In this document: piece by piece, positions 1 through 8,389 of the stretch
How the letters are laid out: each line of letters opens with the position of its first letter
Position numbering within the stretch: the first letter of the stretch is position 1
Origin: Anaerocolumna cellulosilytica
Lineage (GTDB): Bacteria; Bacillota; Clostridia; Lachnospirales; Lachnospiraceae
Direction of reading: 5' to 3'
DNA: 64,000 nt
Assembly (NCBI RefSeq): GCF_014218335.1
Contig: NZ_AP023367.1
Coordinates: forward strand, 4,459,501-4,523,500
The notes under the pieces: generated by a model
Told to the model about the DNA's origin: nothing
Database searches by the model: none
What the model saw: only the letters and a program-made list of their open reading frames with translations
Program-made: the position numbers and the translations under genes

Positions 1-1
1 T

Positions 2-2620
2 GTAGCTATCGTAGGTTCATTTGCCGGCTTTGGACTTCTGAAGGGACTCGCTGATGGTGCACCTAGTGTTAATCAGTTGGACCTTGCCCCAAACGGCTTC
101 AAAACCAATATATATGATAGAGATGGTAATTTAATACAGACCTTAAGTGATGCCGAATCCAATCGAGTTTATGTAACTATAGACGCTATACCGAAGGTTT
201 TACAAAATTGTTTTATTAGTATAGAAGACGAACGTTTTTATGAACATAACGGTATAGACATGCGCGGTATTTTCCGTGCCTTTTTCGTCGGTCTTAGCCA
301 AGGTGGTAATTTTGACGAGGGAGCCAGTACAATTACCCAGCAGTTGATAAAGAATCAAGTATTTGAAGGCGGTGCTGAAGATAATTTTACAGATCGTATT
401 ATTCGTAAAATACAGGAGCAATACCTTGCCATACAGCTTGAAAGTCAACTAAGTAAAGACGACATTTTAGAGTATTACTTAAATACGATTAACCTTGGTG
501 CCGGTACTCATGGTGTTCAGACCGCATCAAAACGCTATTTTAACAAAGATGTACGAGAATTGAATCTATCTGAAGCAGCAGTTATTGCCGCGATTGCTCA
601 ATCTCCGACTAATTTGAATCCAATTAATCACCCTGATAATAATGCCAAAAGACGTTCCTTTATTTTGGATTATATGAAAAAACAGGGCTTATGTACAGAG
701 GAGGAATACCAGGTTGCCGTTAACGATGATGTGTATTCCAGAATCCAATCAGTGAATGAGGAACAGTCCGTAACTTCTTATTACAGTTACTTCGTAGATG
801 AATTAATCGAACAGGTAATAGAAGATTTACAGTCAGAAAAAGGATATACTTATACTCAGGCAAGTAAAGCCTTGTATAGCAGTGGATTAAGTATTTATAC
901 AACATTAGATTCCAATATTCAGGCAATTCTTGATGATGTATACTCCAATGAAGATTACTTCCCTAAGGTAGGTACTTATTCTTATTGGGAACTTACGTAT
1001 GCTTTGTCAATTGAGAAAAAAGATGGTACTACAATCCACTACCACACCAAAGACCTTGCTGATTTCTTCGAACCGGATTCTTCCTTTTCCACTTATTTTT
1101 CTAAGAAAGAGGATGCTCTTGCACTGATTGAAGAATTTAAAGCCGCAAAGATTAAGAAAGGTGATAACATTCTGGGTGAGAATACCAGTCTGATTTTACA
1201 GCCTCAATCTTCCATGGTTATCATTAACCAAAAAACCGGCCAGGTTGTCGGATTAATTGGCGGCAGAGGCGAAAAGACTGGTAACCGTACTTTAAACCGC
1301 GCTACAAATACCTTTAGACAGCCGGGTTCAACTTTTAAAGTTTTATCCACCTATCTGCCCGCACTTGATTCAGCAGGAATGACTCTTGCTACTGTTATAG
1401 ATGATGCCGCCTATAAATATCCTGGCTCAGACAAATACGTTAACAATTGGAATAACGGCGTCTATAAAGGTCTTACTACTCTACGCCAGGCTATAACAGA
1501 ATCTATGAATGTAGTAACTGTTAAGACTTTAGAAAAGGTTACACCACAAGTAGGTTATGATTATCTTACCAAGCTTGGTATTACCTCTTTGGTAGAATCT
1601 ATGACCGACGATAAGGGAAAAGTATTCTCAGATATAAATCTACCCATGGCCTTAGGCGGTTTGACCAAGGGTGTTTCAAATCTTGAGTTAACCTCTGCTT
1701 TTGCTGCTATAGCGAATAGTGGTATTTACAACGAGCCAACTTTTTATACAAAGATATTAGATCATGACAATAAAGTATTATTAGAAACTGATCCTGTACA
1801 AAAGCAAGTCATGAAAGAATCCACTGCTTTCCTACTAACTAGTGCTATGGAGGATGTTGTAACCAAAAGTAACGGAACCGGACGTTCTGTTAACTTTTTA
1901 AATACGAAGATGCCAATTGCTGGTAAAACCGGCACTACCTCTGATGATTTTGATCTTTGGTTTTCCGGGTATACCCCATACTATACAGCTTCCATCTGGT
2001 CTGGCTTTGACACGAATAAGACCCAGAGGGAAAAAAGTTATCAAAAGATTATATGGCGTGATGTTATGGAACGAATTCATAAACATTATAAGCTGGAAAC
2101 AGTATCTTTTACAAAACCAGATTCCATAGTTACTGCTAAAATCTGTACTAAAAGCGGTAAACTGGCAGTTGATGGTCTATGTGACCACTATGTAGGAGGT
2201 TCAACGGTTCGAACGGAATATTTTGCAAAAGGCACGCAACCTAAGGATAAATGTGATGTTCATGAAAAAGTTATCATCTGTAAAGAAACGAAAAAGAATG
2301 CCAATGAATATTGTCGAGATACAGAAGAGGTGGTATATTTAATTAAAGATGAAACTTCTGCAACCAAGGACGCTCCTTATATTAAGCCAACAGAAACCTG
2401 TAAGAAGCACAATGCCTCAAATACCGGTATGAAAAACCTGATTCCAGGACTCCCAAGTAACATTACTCCTACACCACCTGTAGTTACACCAATTGTACCG
2501 CCTTCAAATCCAGGTGACGGAACAGAAAACGGTAATGAGAATCTACCAACACCAACTCCAGGCAACGAAGATGATGATGAAACTGAGGACGTGGAATTTA
2601 ATTATGATTATGGTAATTAA
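2..2620 (+). CDS. class A penicillin-binding protein (PBP1A-type), 5' end outside the window
   Basis: This is a bifunctional peptidoglycan synthase: an N-terminal GT51 glycosyltransferase polymerises lipid II and a C-terminal transpeptidase cross-links the stem peptides outside the membrane. The frame is open from base 2, and the first ~20 codons form the end of a hydrophobic signal-anchor helix, so the true start lies to the left of the window. GT51 motifs are EDERFYEHNG and GASTITQQL. Transpeptidase motifs are GSTFK (SxxK serine), SMN (SxN) and KTGTT (KTG). The C-terminus carries a cysteine-containing segment and then a Pro/Thr-rich tail ending in a very acidic stretch (DDDETEDVE), typical of surface-exposed linkers in clostridial PBP1 proteins. 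The gene converges with the spoVA operon and is followed by a hairpin at 2642-2671. Identification as a class A PBP is secure; the exact paralog name is not. Confidence 0.95.
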   Translation, partial: VAIVGSFAGFGLLKGLADGAPSVNQLDLAPNGFKTNIYDRDGNLIQTLSDAESNRVYVTIDAIPKVLQNCFISIEDERFYEHNGIDMRGIFRAFFVGLSQGGNFDEGASTITQQLIKNQVFEGGAEDNFTDRIIRKIQEQYLAIQLESQLSKDDILEYYLNTINLGAGTHGVQTASKRYFNKDVRELNLSEAAVIAAIAQSPTNLNPINHPDNNAKRRSFILDYMKKQGLCTEEEYQVAVNDDVYSRIQSVNEEQSVTSYYSYFVDELIEQVIEDLQSEKGYTYTQASKALYSSGLSIYTTLDSNIQAILDDVYSNEDYFPKVGTYSYWELTYALSIEKKDGTTIHYHTKDLADFFEPDSSFSTYFSKKEDALALIEEFKAAKIKKGDNILGENTSLILQPQSSMVIINQKTGQVVGLIGGRGEKTGNRTLNRATNTFRQPGSTFKVLSTYLPALDSAGMTLATVIDDAAYKYPGSDKYVNNWNNGVYKGLTTLRQAITESMNVVTVKTLEKVTPQVGYDYLTKLGITSLVESMTDDKGKVFSDINLPMALGGLTKGVSNLELTSAFAAIANSGIYNEPTFYTKILDHDNKVLLETDPVQKQVMKESTAFLLTSAMEDVVTKSNGTGRSVNFLNTKMPIAGKTGTTSDDFDLWFSGYTPYYTASIWSGFDTNKTQREKSYQKIIWRDVMERIHKHYKLETVSFTKPDSIVTAKICTKSGKLAVDGLCDHYVGGSTVRTEYFAKGTQPKDKCDVHEKVIICKETKKNANEYCRDTEEVVYLIKDETSATKDAPYIKPTETCKKHNASNTGMKNLIPGLPSNITPTPPVVTPIVPPSNPGDGTENGNENLPTPTPGNEDDDETEDVEFNYDYGN

Positions 2621-2641
2621 GAATTGTTAATTTATAATTGG

Positions 2642-2671
2642 AAAGGCAGCGGTGATTTTACCGCTGCCTTT
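2642..2671 (+). terminator. intrinsic terminator after the penicillin-binding protein gene
   Basis: A perfect 12-bp stem (AAAGGCAGCGGT / ACCGCTGCCTTT) with a short loop and a short T-rich tail starts 22 bases after the stop codon. It is placed correctly to end the plus-strand transcript, and its A-rich left flank could let it work weakly in the other direction. Confidence 0.85.
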
Positions 2672-2689
2672 ATCTATATTAAAAGCTTG

Positions 2690-2767
2690 TTATATACCTT
2701 TTTAAAATGTATAACATAAGTTTATTCTAGGTATCCGCAACATTCTAATAGATAGAAAGGTATATAA
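2690..2767. repeat. 12-bp perfect inverted repeat in the convergent spacer
   Basis: TTATATACCTTT (2690-2701) is exactly complementary to AAAGGTATATAA (2756-2767), with a 54-base loop. It lies between the PBP terminator and the end of spoVAE. On the minus strand it could act as a weak bipartite terminator for the spoVA transcript, but it lacks a clear T-tract and the arms are AT-rich. Function is not established. Confidence 0.4.
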
Positions 2768-2789
2768 GTAAGCCTGAAATATAACCTGC

Positions 2790-3146
2790 TTAATCCTTCA
2801 TTTTAGGACTGAATATCCAGGATGCAAGGTAACTGAATATTAGTGCTCCTGATATACCCACTGCCGATGCCGTAAAGCCTCCTTTGAATATTCCAATAAA
2901 ACCGTCCTCATCCACTGCCTTTTTAATTCCTTTAAATAAAGTATTTCCAAAACCGCTTAAGGGAACACTTGCTCCTGCTCCTGCCCATTTTGTAAAAGGC
3001 TCATATATACCAACAGCGCCTAAAACTGCACCAAGACATACCAGAATAACCATGATGCGTCCGGGCATTAACTTAGTATTATCCATTAATATTTGTACTG
3101 CTGCACAGATTGCTCCTCCAATTAAAAATGCTTTTACATAATCCAT
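2790..3146 (-). CDS. spoVAE: stage V sporulation protein AE (SpoVAEb type)
   Basis: This is a small integral membrane protein of the SpoVA channel, which moves Ca2+-dipicolinic acid into the forespore and releases it at germination. The 118-residue product begins MDYVKAFLIGG and has about four hydrophobic segments. It also has the family's conserved central stretch (AGAGASVPLSGFGN), which is very similar to the AGAGTVVPITGFAN of the neighbouring SpoVAC. A longer reading to 3233 is possible, but ATG at 3146 is preferred: it has an AGGAG site about 12 bases upstream and matches the family's length. It is the last gene of the operon; no spoVAF follows before the convergent PBP gene. Confidence 0.9.
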   Translation of the reverse strand: MDYVKAFLIGGAICAAVQILMDNTKLMPGRIMVILVCLGAVLGAVGIYEPFTKWAGAGASVPLSGFGNTLFKGIKKAVDEDGFIGIFKGGFTASAVGISGALIFSYLASWIFSPKMKD

Positions 3147-3246
3147 ACACAAAACGCTCTCCTTTCTTTTGTATCTATTATTTAATTGCGAAACGATAAA
3201 TCTAGAGGTTGCACATAAAATAAAGTTTCGCAATCGTCTGTATTAA

Positions 3247-4305
3247 CTATTCTGCTTCTAATATTACACCATGGGCTATGCCCGGTACAGAATTTCCCTC
3301 ATTAAAGCTTACTGTGGATAATAAAGCACCTGTAGGTACAAATAATACTCTTTTCCAATCTCTTTTTTGTAATTTAGGAAATATATAACTGGTTAGGGTG
3401 ATGGCACTACAGCCACAGCCACTTCCGCCTGCATGAGTGTCCTGGGTTTCCTGATCAAATATCTCGATTCCACAATCCATATGATTGCCACTGATATGAT
3501 AGCCATCCTGCTTTAACAAATCAATTAAGATATCCTTTCCTACATATCCTAAATCACCCGTTATTATCTTGTCATAATAATCCGGTTTCACTTTTAAATC
3601 GGACAGGTTTTGAGAGATTGTTTTATAAGCCGCCGGCGCCATACAAGCCCCCATATTCATAGAATCTTTCACACCATAATCTACAATTTTTCCGACCGTA
3701 ATACCTTTTACCCGAATACTGGCTTTATTATCTTTATCTGCCTCTTGTGGCTTTGAATTTCCTATTACTACAGCTCCGCTGCCGGTAACAGTCCAACTTG
3801 CACTAAGAGGTCTTTGATTGCCATAGGCTAATGGAAATCGGAACTGTTTCTCAGCTCCCGCAAAATGACTAGAGGTCAGCGCTAATACTTTATCTGCAAA
3901 ACCCCCGTCTACCAGAACCGAACCGATTGCCATGGATTCCCCCATGGTAGAGCAGGCACCATACACACCAAATAGCGGGATATCCAAATCCATAATGCCA
4001 AATGAAGTTGCAATTAATTGCCCTAATAAATCTCCTCCAATTAAATAACGAATATCTGTATTTTGTAAACTTGCTTTTTTTATTGCCAAGTCTGCTGCTC
4101 GTTTCATTAAACGACTTTCTGCATCTTCCCAGCTTGTCCCTCCAAACATTGGATCTTCCTCAATTTGATCAAAGAACGTTCCAAGAGGTCCTTCCCCTTC
4201 CTTTTTACCTGCAATAGAAGATCCTGAAAGTATATAAGGAGGGTTTGAGAATAATATGCTTTGCTTCCCAACCGCTTTCTGTGTCATATCTTTTTGATTG
4301 CCCAT
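3247..4305 (-). CDS. spoVAD: stage V sporulation protein AD
   Basis: SpoVAD is the soluble, thiolase-fold dipicolinic-acid-binding component of the SpoVA complex and is needed for DPA uptake into the forespore. Family hallmarks are visible near the N-terminus (GKQSILFSNPPYI, GKKEGEGPLG, FDQIEEDPMFGG), followed by the thiolase-like core with GACSTMGES and the C-terminal GGSGCGCSA region. The start is ambiguous. ATG at 4305 is preceded by GGTGAG at a good spacing and gives an N-terminus close to that of other SpoVAD proteins. A GTG at 4395, with GAGGG upstream, would add 30 residues that do not look like the family. The gene sits between spoVAC and spoVAE, as in other spore formers. Confidence 0.95.
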   Translation of the reverse strand: MGNQKDMTQKAVGKQSILFSNPPYILSGSSIAGKKEGEGPLGTFFDQIEEDPMFGGTSWEDAESRLMKRAADLAIKKASLQNTDIRYLIGGDLLGQLIATSFGIMDLDIPLFGVYGACSTMGESMAIGSVLVDGGFADKVLALTSSHFAGAEKQFRFPLAYGNQRPLSASWTVTGSGAVVIGNSKPQEADKDNKASIRVKGITVGKIVDYGVKDSMNMGACMAPAAYKTISQNLSDLKVKPDYYDKIITGDLGYVGKDILIDLLKQDGYHISGNHMDCGIEIFDQETQDTHAGGSGCGCSAITLTSYIFPKLQKRDWKRVLFVPTGALLSTVSFNEGNSVPGIAHGVILEAE

Positions 4306-4449
4306 GTTGTTCTCACCCATATCCCAATCGATAGGATACGTATAGCCACCAATAATAGTCTGAAGGAATAAAAGGTGGCATTTCCTTTCTTTCACGTATT
4401 TTCCCTCAACGATTCCTAATTATCCGCATTATCCCGATAGAATACTACT

Positions 4450-4962
4450 TTATCCACCAATTACGCCCAGTCTGATTAGGATGTAATATATAAGTCCTAA
4501 CAGCCAGGAGGAAAATATACCATACAGGATGACAGGCCCAGCAATGGTAAATATCTTACATCCGATACCAAATACCTGTCCTTCTTTTTTAAACTCAATT
4601 GCCGGGGCTGCCACAGAATTTGCAAAGCCGGTAATAGGAACGACCGTTCCCGCACCTGCGAATTTAGCTAATTTAGGGTAAATATTTAGACCGGTTAGAA
4701 TAATTGAAAGTAGAATTAAGGACAGGGAGGTATAACCTCCTGCAATTTCTTCGCCTGCTCCCATTGATTTATACAAATCAGTAAAACCCTGACCGATTAT
4801 GCAGATTATCCCTCCCACAAAAAACGCTTTGCATAAATTGGCAAACCAGTTATGGGTAGGTGTCATGTCCTTTACATATTGATTGTATATTTGTTCTTTG
4901 GTATCCTTATTTCTTTCCTTTACTACATCCGAGGCAGTGACTTTATTTTTATCATTTTGCAT
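4450..4962 (-). CDS. spoVAC: stage V sporulation protein AC
   Basis: SpoVAC is a membrane protein that forms the mechanosensitive Ca-DPA channel in the spore inner membrane. The 170-residue sequence has a charged N-terminal cytosolic segment (about residues 1-45) followed by several membrane segments, including AFFVGGIICIIGQGF and a C-terminal WLLGLIYYILIRLGVIGG. It carries the AGAGTVVPITGFANS motif shared with SpoVAE. An AAAGGAG ribosome site lies 9 bases before ATG. It lies directly downstream of spoVAB in the operon. Confidence 0.96.
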   Translation of the reverse strand: MQNDKNKVTASDVVKERNKDTKEQIYNQYVKDMTPTHNWFANLCKAFFVGGIICIIGQGFTDLYKSMGAGEEIAGGYTSLSLILLSIILTGLNIYPKLAKFAGAGTVVPITGFANSVAAPAIEFKKEGQVFGIGCKIFTIAGPVILYGIFSSWLLGLIYYILIRLGVIGG

Positions 4963-5012
4963 CTGCTTATCTCCTTTCTATCCTTCTATTAATATAGGTA
5001 ATACTACAAGTT

Positions 5013-5435
5013 TTATTTGTATTTCATGTACAAATGCAGCAGTGCTCCTACTCCTTTGCCAAGGGCAAGGCAGAAGACTATGAAGGGTATCCCAAACTTT
5101 AGCTTTATTCTCTGCGCAAAGATAGGAAATACTTGTATTACCTCTTCTAGTGCTACCGCCAGGCATCCCACAAAGCTTCCGGCAAACCCTCCAAAGATAA
5201 TCATTCCTATAATTCCAAAGGGCAGATTCAACTCAAACAGTATCACTATATTACCTATACCTGCCCCCAAAACTACAACATCTTCATACATCATAATGCG
5301 GCTTGCTGTATTCGTACGAATTGCCAGGCGTGTTAAAACACCTATAACGGTAATAAAAGCAACCAAACCTGCTGCTATAACGAAACCTCCGGTAAAACCA
5401 ATAATGGCCAATAGTCCATATCTAACGAACATCAT
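5013..5435 (-). CDS. spoVAB: stage V sporulation protein AB
   Basis: This is a small polytopic membrane protein of the SpoVA operon; its individual role is unclear, but it is needed with SpoVAA for spore DPA accumulation in Bacillus. The product from ATG 5435 is 140 residues with about four membrane helices, starting MMFVRYGLLAIIGFTGGF and containing the conserved YEDVVVLGAGIGNI and AVALEEVIQVFPI segments. A reading frame extends to 5465, but GGGAGGG lies just before the internal ATG pair at 5435/5432. That start also gives a 14-base overlap with spoVAA, which suggests translational coupling. SpoVAA and SpoVAB are missing from some clostridia, so their presence is informative. Confidence 0.9.
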   Translation of the reverse strand: MMFVRYGLLAIIGFTGGFVIAAGLVAFITVIGVLTRLAIRTNTASRIMMYEDVVVLGAGIGNIVILFELNLPFGIIGMIIFGGFAGSFVGCLAVALEEVIQVFPIFAQRIKLKFGIPFIVFCLALGKGVGALLHLYMKYK

Positions 5436-6051
5436 GGCTTTTTCCCTCCCTGCCTGCGTTCTCAATCAGGGTTTTGTCTAAATCCTCTTCATAGACCCGC
5501 ATCTGAACCTGCATAGGTGTTGGATCATTTCCAAGCTTTGCTTTTGAGAAATGATTGAAAAATAAAATAATACCTAGCGGCAGACCAGCTGCGTAGGCTA
5601 ACTCCATCACCGAGCCGCCCAATTTATCCTCCCCTAGAACCAGTTGGTATATCGTGTCAAAGACATCTTTTACATTGGCATCCTCATTAAAGCTCATAAT
5701 TGTAAAAGCAGCACCAAAGAATACCATACAGGAAACTAAGCCTACCTTGAGTACTTCCCATATTTTATTCTCTTTTTTTGGTGGGTCGTACTGTATAATA
5801 AAATCAATTTCACCAAGGTTTACGATGGGAATATCGGGATAGGCTCTATTTATTATCTCAATTAACTTTAATATAGAGAAAATATAGTTGGATTTTTTAT
5901 CTTCCTTAATGATTAAAACAACCTGCTGATACAGTTTATCGACTACATCTGTCTCCGTGCAGTACAGTTTAGCTATATCCTTAATATAAACAATCTTGTT
6001 ATGAAGCAAGTTATTTTTATCGATTTTAATATATAAGTATCCTTTTTTCAT
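5422..6051 (-). CDS. spoVAA: stage V sporulation protein AA
   Basis: SpoVAA is the first canonical protein of the SpoVA operon. The 209-residue product has an N-terminal soluble region of about 110 residues that begins MKKGYLYIKIDKN and contains YIKDIAKLYC and IINRAYPDIPIVNLGE. Two membrane helices follow (around residues 115-135 and 160-180), then a charged C-terminal tail. The start is fixed by AGGAGG 9 bases upstream, itself inside the end of the preceding 52-codon ORF whose TAA overlaps this ATG (TAATG). The downstream end overlaps spoVAB by 14 bases. Confidence 0.93.
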   Translation of the reverse strand: MKKGYLYIKIDKNNLLHNKIVYIKDIAKLYCTETDVVDKLYQQVVLIIKEDKKSNYIFSILKLIEIINRAYPDIPIVNLGEIDFIIQYDPPKKENKIWEVLKVGLVSCMVFFGAAFTIMSFNEDANVKDVFDTIYQLVLGEDKLGGSVMELAYAAGLPLGIILFFNHFSKAKLGNDPTPMQVQMRVYEEDLDKTLIENAGREGKSHDVR

Positions 6052-6209
6052 TAGACAGCCGCCTCCTGAGAATATCCGTCTACCAAGGTTCCTTTATACT
6101 CAGTTGCAGTATCTTTCCGTATAATAAAGGCTATCATTATAGTAGCAACCACCACTACAAAGAAAAGTAATACTAAATATAAACGACGTTTTACAACCAC
6201 TTTTTTCAC
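6051..6209 (-). CDS. 52-codon single-pass membrane ORF upstream of spoVAA
   Basis: I do not recognise this protein. The frame starts at GTG 6209 (a second GTG lies at 6200), preceded by a purine-rich AAGAAG stretch. It encodes a basic N-terminus (VKKVVVKRR), one strongly hydrophobic helix (about residues 10-30) and a short hydrophilic tail ending SQEAAV. Its TAA stop shares a base with the spoVAA ATG (TAATG), and the spoVAA ribosome site lies in its last codons; this is the arrangement of a translationally coupled operon gene. It follows the sigF terminator, so it would be the first gene of the spoVA transcript. A small membrane partner of the SpoVA complex or a leader-coupling ORF are both possible; this is inference. 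Confidence 0.6.
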   Translation of the reverse strand: MKKVVVKRRLYLVLLFFVVVVATIMIAFIIRKDTATEYKGTLVDGYSQEAAV

Positions 6210-6286
6210 CTTCTTCTTTTCTTAACTATGTTGTGTTTCTTAACATCACTCTCAATAAACAAAAAGTATCTATCCTACTATAAAAT

Positions 6287-6322
6287 AAAAGCATCCATAT
6301 ATTTTCATATAAGGATGCTTTT
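6287..6322 (-). terminator. intrinsic terminator downstream of sigF
   Basis: A 10-bp perfect stem AAAAGCATCC / GGATGCTTTT has a 16-base AT-rich loop. Read on the minus strand, the second arm runs into TTTTATTTTATAG, a good T-tract. It separates the spoIIA operon from the 52-codon ORF/spoVA operon, which therefore need separate promoters. I found no convincing sigma-F/G promoter between it and 6209. Confidence 0.75.
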
Positions 6323-6406
6323 ATAATTTCTATTTCTATAGATTACTAAATAATAAAGGATTTGCTATTATTATTTGTTTCTTATTTATTAATATACTGG
6401 GAATAT

Positions 6407-7120
6407 TTACATCATTTTTTCACGCATTTTCAACAAAATTTTCTTTTCCAGACGTGACACCTGTACCTGAGATATTCCAAGTTCCTTTGCAATATCCGTC
6501 TGTGTTCTATTCATAAAGTATCGAAGCCTGATAAGTTCTTGATCCTTTTCATCTAAGGATGCTATGGTTTCCCTTAATGCAAGCTTGTCAATCATATTTT
6601 CACTTTCATCATTGGTCTGTTCTAATTTATCAATTAAATAGATTGCATTGCCATCACCTTGATAGATGGTCTTATATAAAGATTCCACTTCCGCTCCTGA
6701 TTCCAAAGCCATAACTACTTCTTCTTTTGCTAAATTTAAATCTGAACTAATTTCCTCTAAAGTCGGCTCTCTTCCGAATAAGGTGCTGAGTTTTTCTCGG
6801 GTGACACGAATTTTTCCGGCGGTTTCTTTCATTGACCTGCTGACCTTAATCACTCCGTCGTCTCTTAAAAACCTTTTAATTTCCCCCATTATCATGGGAA
6901 CTGCATAGGTTGAGAATTTTACATCATATGACATGTCAAATTTATCAATTGCCTTTATCAAGCCTATACTCCCTATCTGGAATAAATCTTCCGGCTCATG
7001 TCCCCGGCTCATAAATCTGCGAACAATACTCCATACAAGTCCGATATTTTCCGTTATAACCTTATCCCTTGCCTCCTTATCTCCCTGCTGTGACAAACGT
7101 ATTAATTCTAAGGTATCCAC
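6407..7120 (-). CDS. sigF: sporulation sigma factor F (SpoIIAC)
   Basis: Sigma-F is the first forespore-specific RNA polymerase sigma factor. The 237-residue product has region 2 (IGLVWSIVRRF, EDLFQIGSIGLIKAIDKFD, FSTYAVPMIMGEIKRFLRD), region 3 (VSRSMKETAGKIRVTREKL) and region 4 with a helix-turn-helix (TQTDIAKELGISQVQVSRLEKKIL). These match the SigF/SigG/SigB group; its position directly after spoIIAB makes it SigF. Translation starts at GTG 7120, preceded by GGGAGTG. It is the third gene of spoIIAA-spoIIAB-sigF, with 63 bases to spoIIAB, and a terminator follows at 6287-6322. Confidence 0.97.
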   Translation of the reverse strand: MDTLELIRLSQQGDKEARDKVITENIGLVWSIVRRFMSRGHEPEDLFQIGSIGLIKAIDKFDMSYDVKFSTYAVPMIMGEIKRFLRDDGVIKVSRSMKETAGKIRVTREKLSTLFGREPTLEEISSDLNLAKEEVVMALESGAEVESLYKTIYQGDGNAIYLIDKLEQTNDESENMIDKLALRETIASLDEKDQELIRLRYFMNRTQTDIAKELGISQVQVSRLEKKILLKMREKMM

Positions 7121-7183
7121 TGTTTCACTCCCTTCGTAATAAATTCCATCGGATTATTTTCCCTGACAAAAGCTTTTATATTA

Positions 7184-7606
7184 TTAATGAATGACCTTTT
7201 TCATTTTTATGGTGGTTCCTTCTCCAGGCCTTGATTCCACCTCCAAATCATCCATAAAAGCTTCCATAAAGGAAAATCCCATACCGGAACGCTCCATCTC
7301 CGGCCTAGTGGTGTATAAGGGTTCCATGGCTTTTTCAATGTCATCGATTCCCTTGCCTCTATCTTGAATTTCAATAAATACTTCATGATTGCATATCTTG
7401 CAATTCACTTTTATTTTGCCTTCCCCACTGTCATAACCATGGATAATCGCATTAGTAACAGCTTCTGAAACTGCTGTCTTAATATCAGCAATTTCTTCAA
7501 TGGTGGGGTCAAGCTGTGCAACAAAACCAGCTACTACCATTCTTGCAAAACTTTCGTTTCTTGACTTACTGTCAATCTCAAGTAACATTTCGTTGGTATA
7601 ATCCAT
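7184..7606 (-). CDS. spoIIAB: anti-sigma-F factor / serine kinase SpoIIAB
   Basis: SpoIIAB holds sigma-F inactive and phosphorylates SpoIIAA. The 140-residue protein is a GHKL-type ATPase: N-box SEAVTNAIIHGYD, G1 box DRGKGIDD, and the lid/G2 region (ERSGMGFSFMEAF), which are the ATP-binding elements of the histidine-kinase fold. Length matches the family. AGGAGG lies 6 bases before ATG 7606. It sits between spoIIAA and sigF in the standard order. Confidence 0.97.
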   Translation of the reverse strand: MDYTNEMLLEIDSKSRNESFARMVVAGFVAQLDPTIEEIADIKTAVSEAVTNAIIHGYDSGEGKIKVNCKICNHEVFIEIQDRGKGIDDIEKAMEPLYTTRPEMERSGMGFSFMEAFMDDLEVESRPGEGTTIKMKKVIH

Positions 7607-7666
7607 ACTTATCCTCCTGCTTAAGAACGCCCTCCAAGGCCTGTTAGACCTATCGTCCCTTATTCT

Positions 7667-8065
7667 TTACTTTTGGTTTAAATCTTCGACTGCTTCCTCT
7701 ATCGTATTAAATTTACGAATAATTTTATATAAACCGGACAACCGAAAAATCCTGTCAACGCTTTGGTTCACCCCGGTTACAGCAGCCTTCCCTCCTGTGA
7801 AGATTATTTTTTTATACCTTCCCATAATAACACCAATACCGGAACTATCCATAAACTCACTTCCCGAGAAATCAAAAATAACATTTTTGATTGGCTGCGT
7901 ATTTAAAAGCTTGTCCGATTGCTCTCGTATTGGAATTGCATTGTGATGATCCAAGTCTTCAAATAATTTAATAATCAGACAATGGTTTATAATATCAAAA
8001 TCTGCTTTCACCCCTTCCCGAACCTGGCTTATTGTTGTATTCTTTTTCTTTTCCTGTTTGTCCAT
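7667..8065 (-). CDS. spoIIAA: anti-anti-sigma-F factor SpoIIAA
   Basis: SpoIIAA is a STAS-domain protein that, when dephosphorylated by SpoIIE, displaces sigma-F from SpoIIAB. The conserved phosphoacceptor motif MDSSGIGVIMGRYK is present, with the Ser pair at residues 74-75. The product has about 20 extra hydrophilic residues at the N-terminus (lysine-rich, MDKQEKKKNTT) compared with the roughly 117-residue Bacillus protein. The preferred start is ATG 8065, 7 bases after AGGA; a GTG two codons upstream overlaps that ribosome site. It is the first gene of the sigma-F operon. Confidence 0.95.
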   Translation of the reverse strand: MDKQEKKKNTTISQVREGVKADFDIINHCLIIKLFEDLDHHNAIPIREQSDKLLNTQPIKNVIFDFSGSEFMDSSGIGVIMGRYKKIIFTGGKAAVTGVNQSVDRIFRLSGLYKIIRKFNTIEEAVEDLNQK

Positions 8066-8312
8066 ATTCACATCCTACCTTACAGGGACTTTAAAGCCAC
8101 AATACTTTTACCAACATACCTTTGCCCTAACAGCCCTACCCTTCTAATACTTTTACTTGCTAAATTCCATTATTGAATTTACATTTTTTTACTGCACTGA
8201 TTATTTTAACACATATTCCCAAATACGTCCAGACCATTTCATATACCTTCATGACACTTTTATTGACAATTTCCCGTAATTAAATATAATTCCCTCTTGT
8301 ATTCGGAATAAG
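8066..8312. other. non-coding spacer upstream of spoIIAA
   Basis: No plausible gene is seen in either direction. The spoIIA promoter should lie here (sigma-H with Spo0A boxes in relatives). I could not find a sigma-H pair with correct spacing. The nearest thing to a 0A box is a TTGTCAATA near 8271-8279 on the minus strand, with mismatches. The spacer is AT-rich and otherwise featureless. Confidence 0.4.
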
Positions 8313-8354
8313 AAAAAAGACATCCTAATGAAACTCATTAGATATGTCTTTTTC
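8313..8354 (-). terminator. intrinsic terminator after the zinc-ribbon/TPR gene
   Basis: A long near-perfect stem runs AAAAAGACAT, CTAATGA / TCATTAG, ATGTCTTTTT with a 3-base loop and a single bulge. It lies 36 bases beyond the stop codon of the minus-strand TPR gene, and its A/T flanks make it potentially bidirectional. Confidence 0.85.
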
Positions 8355-8389
8355 CAAAACCTTTTATCTTTTGTAATTATAGTATTCTG

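Noticed and set aside
6210-6286. Sigma-F/sigma-G promoter for the spoVA operon
   Set aside because: AT-rich segments resemble parts of the consensus (for example CATAGTTA), but no -35/-10 pair has acceptable spacing.
8072-8312. Sigma-H promoter and Spo0A boxes for spoIIAA
   Set aside because: Expected from relatives, but the candidates (AAGGTATAT ... GGGAAT; TTGTCAATA) have wrong spacing or too many mismatches to be called.
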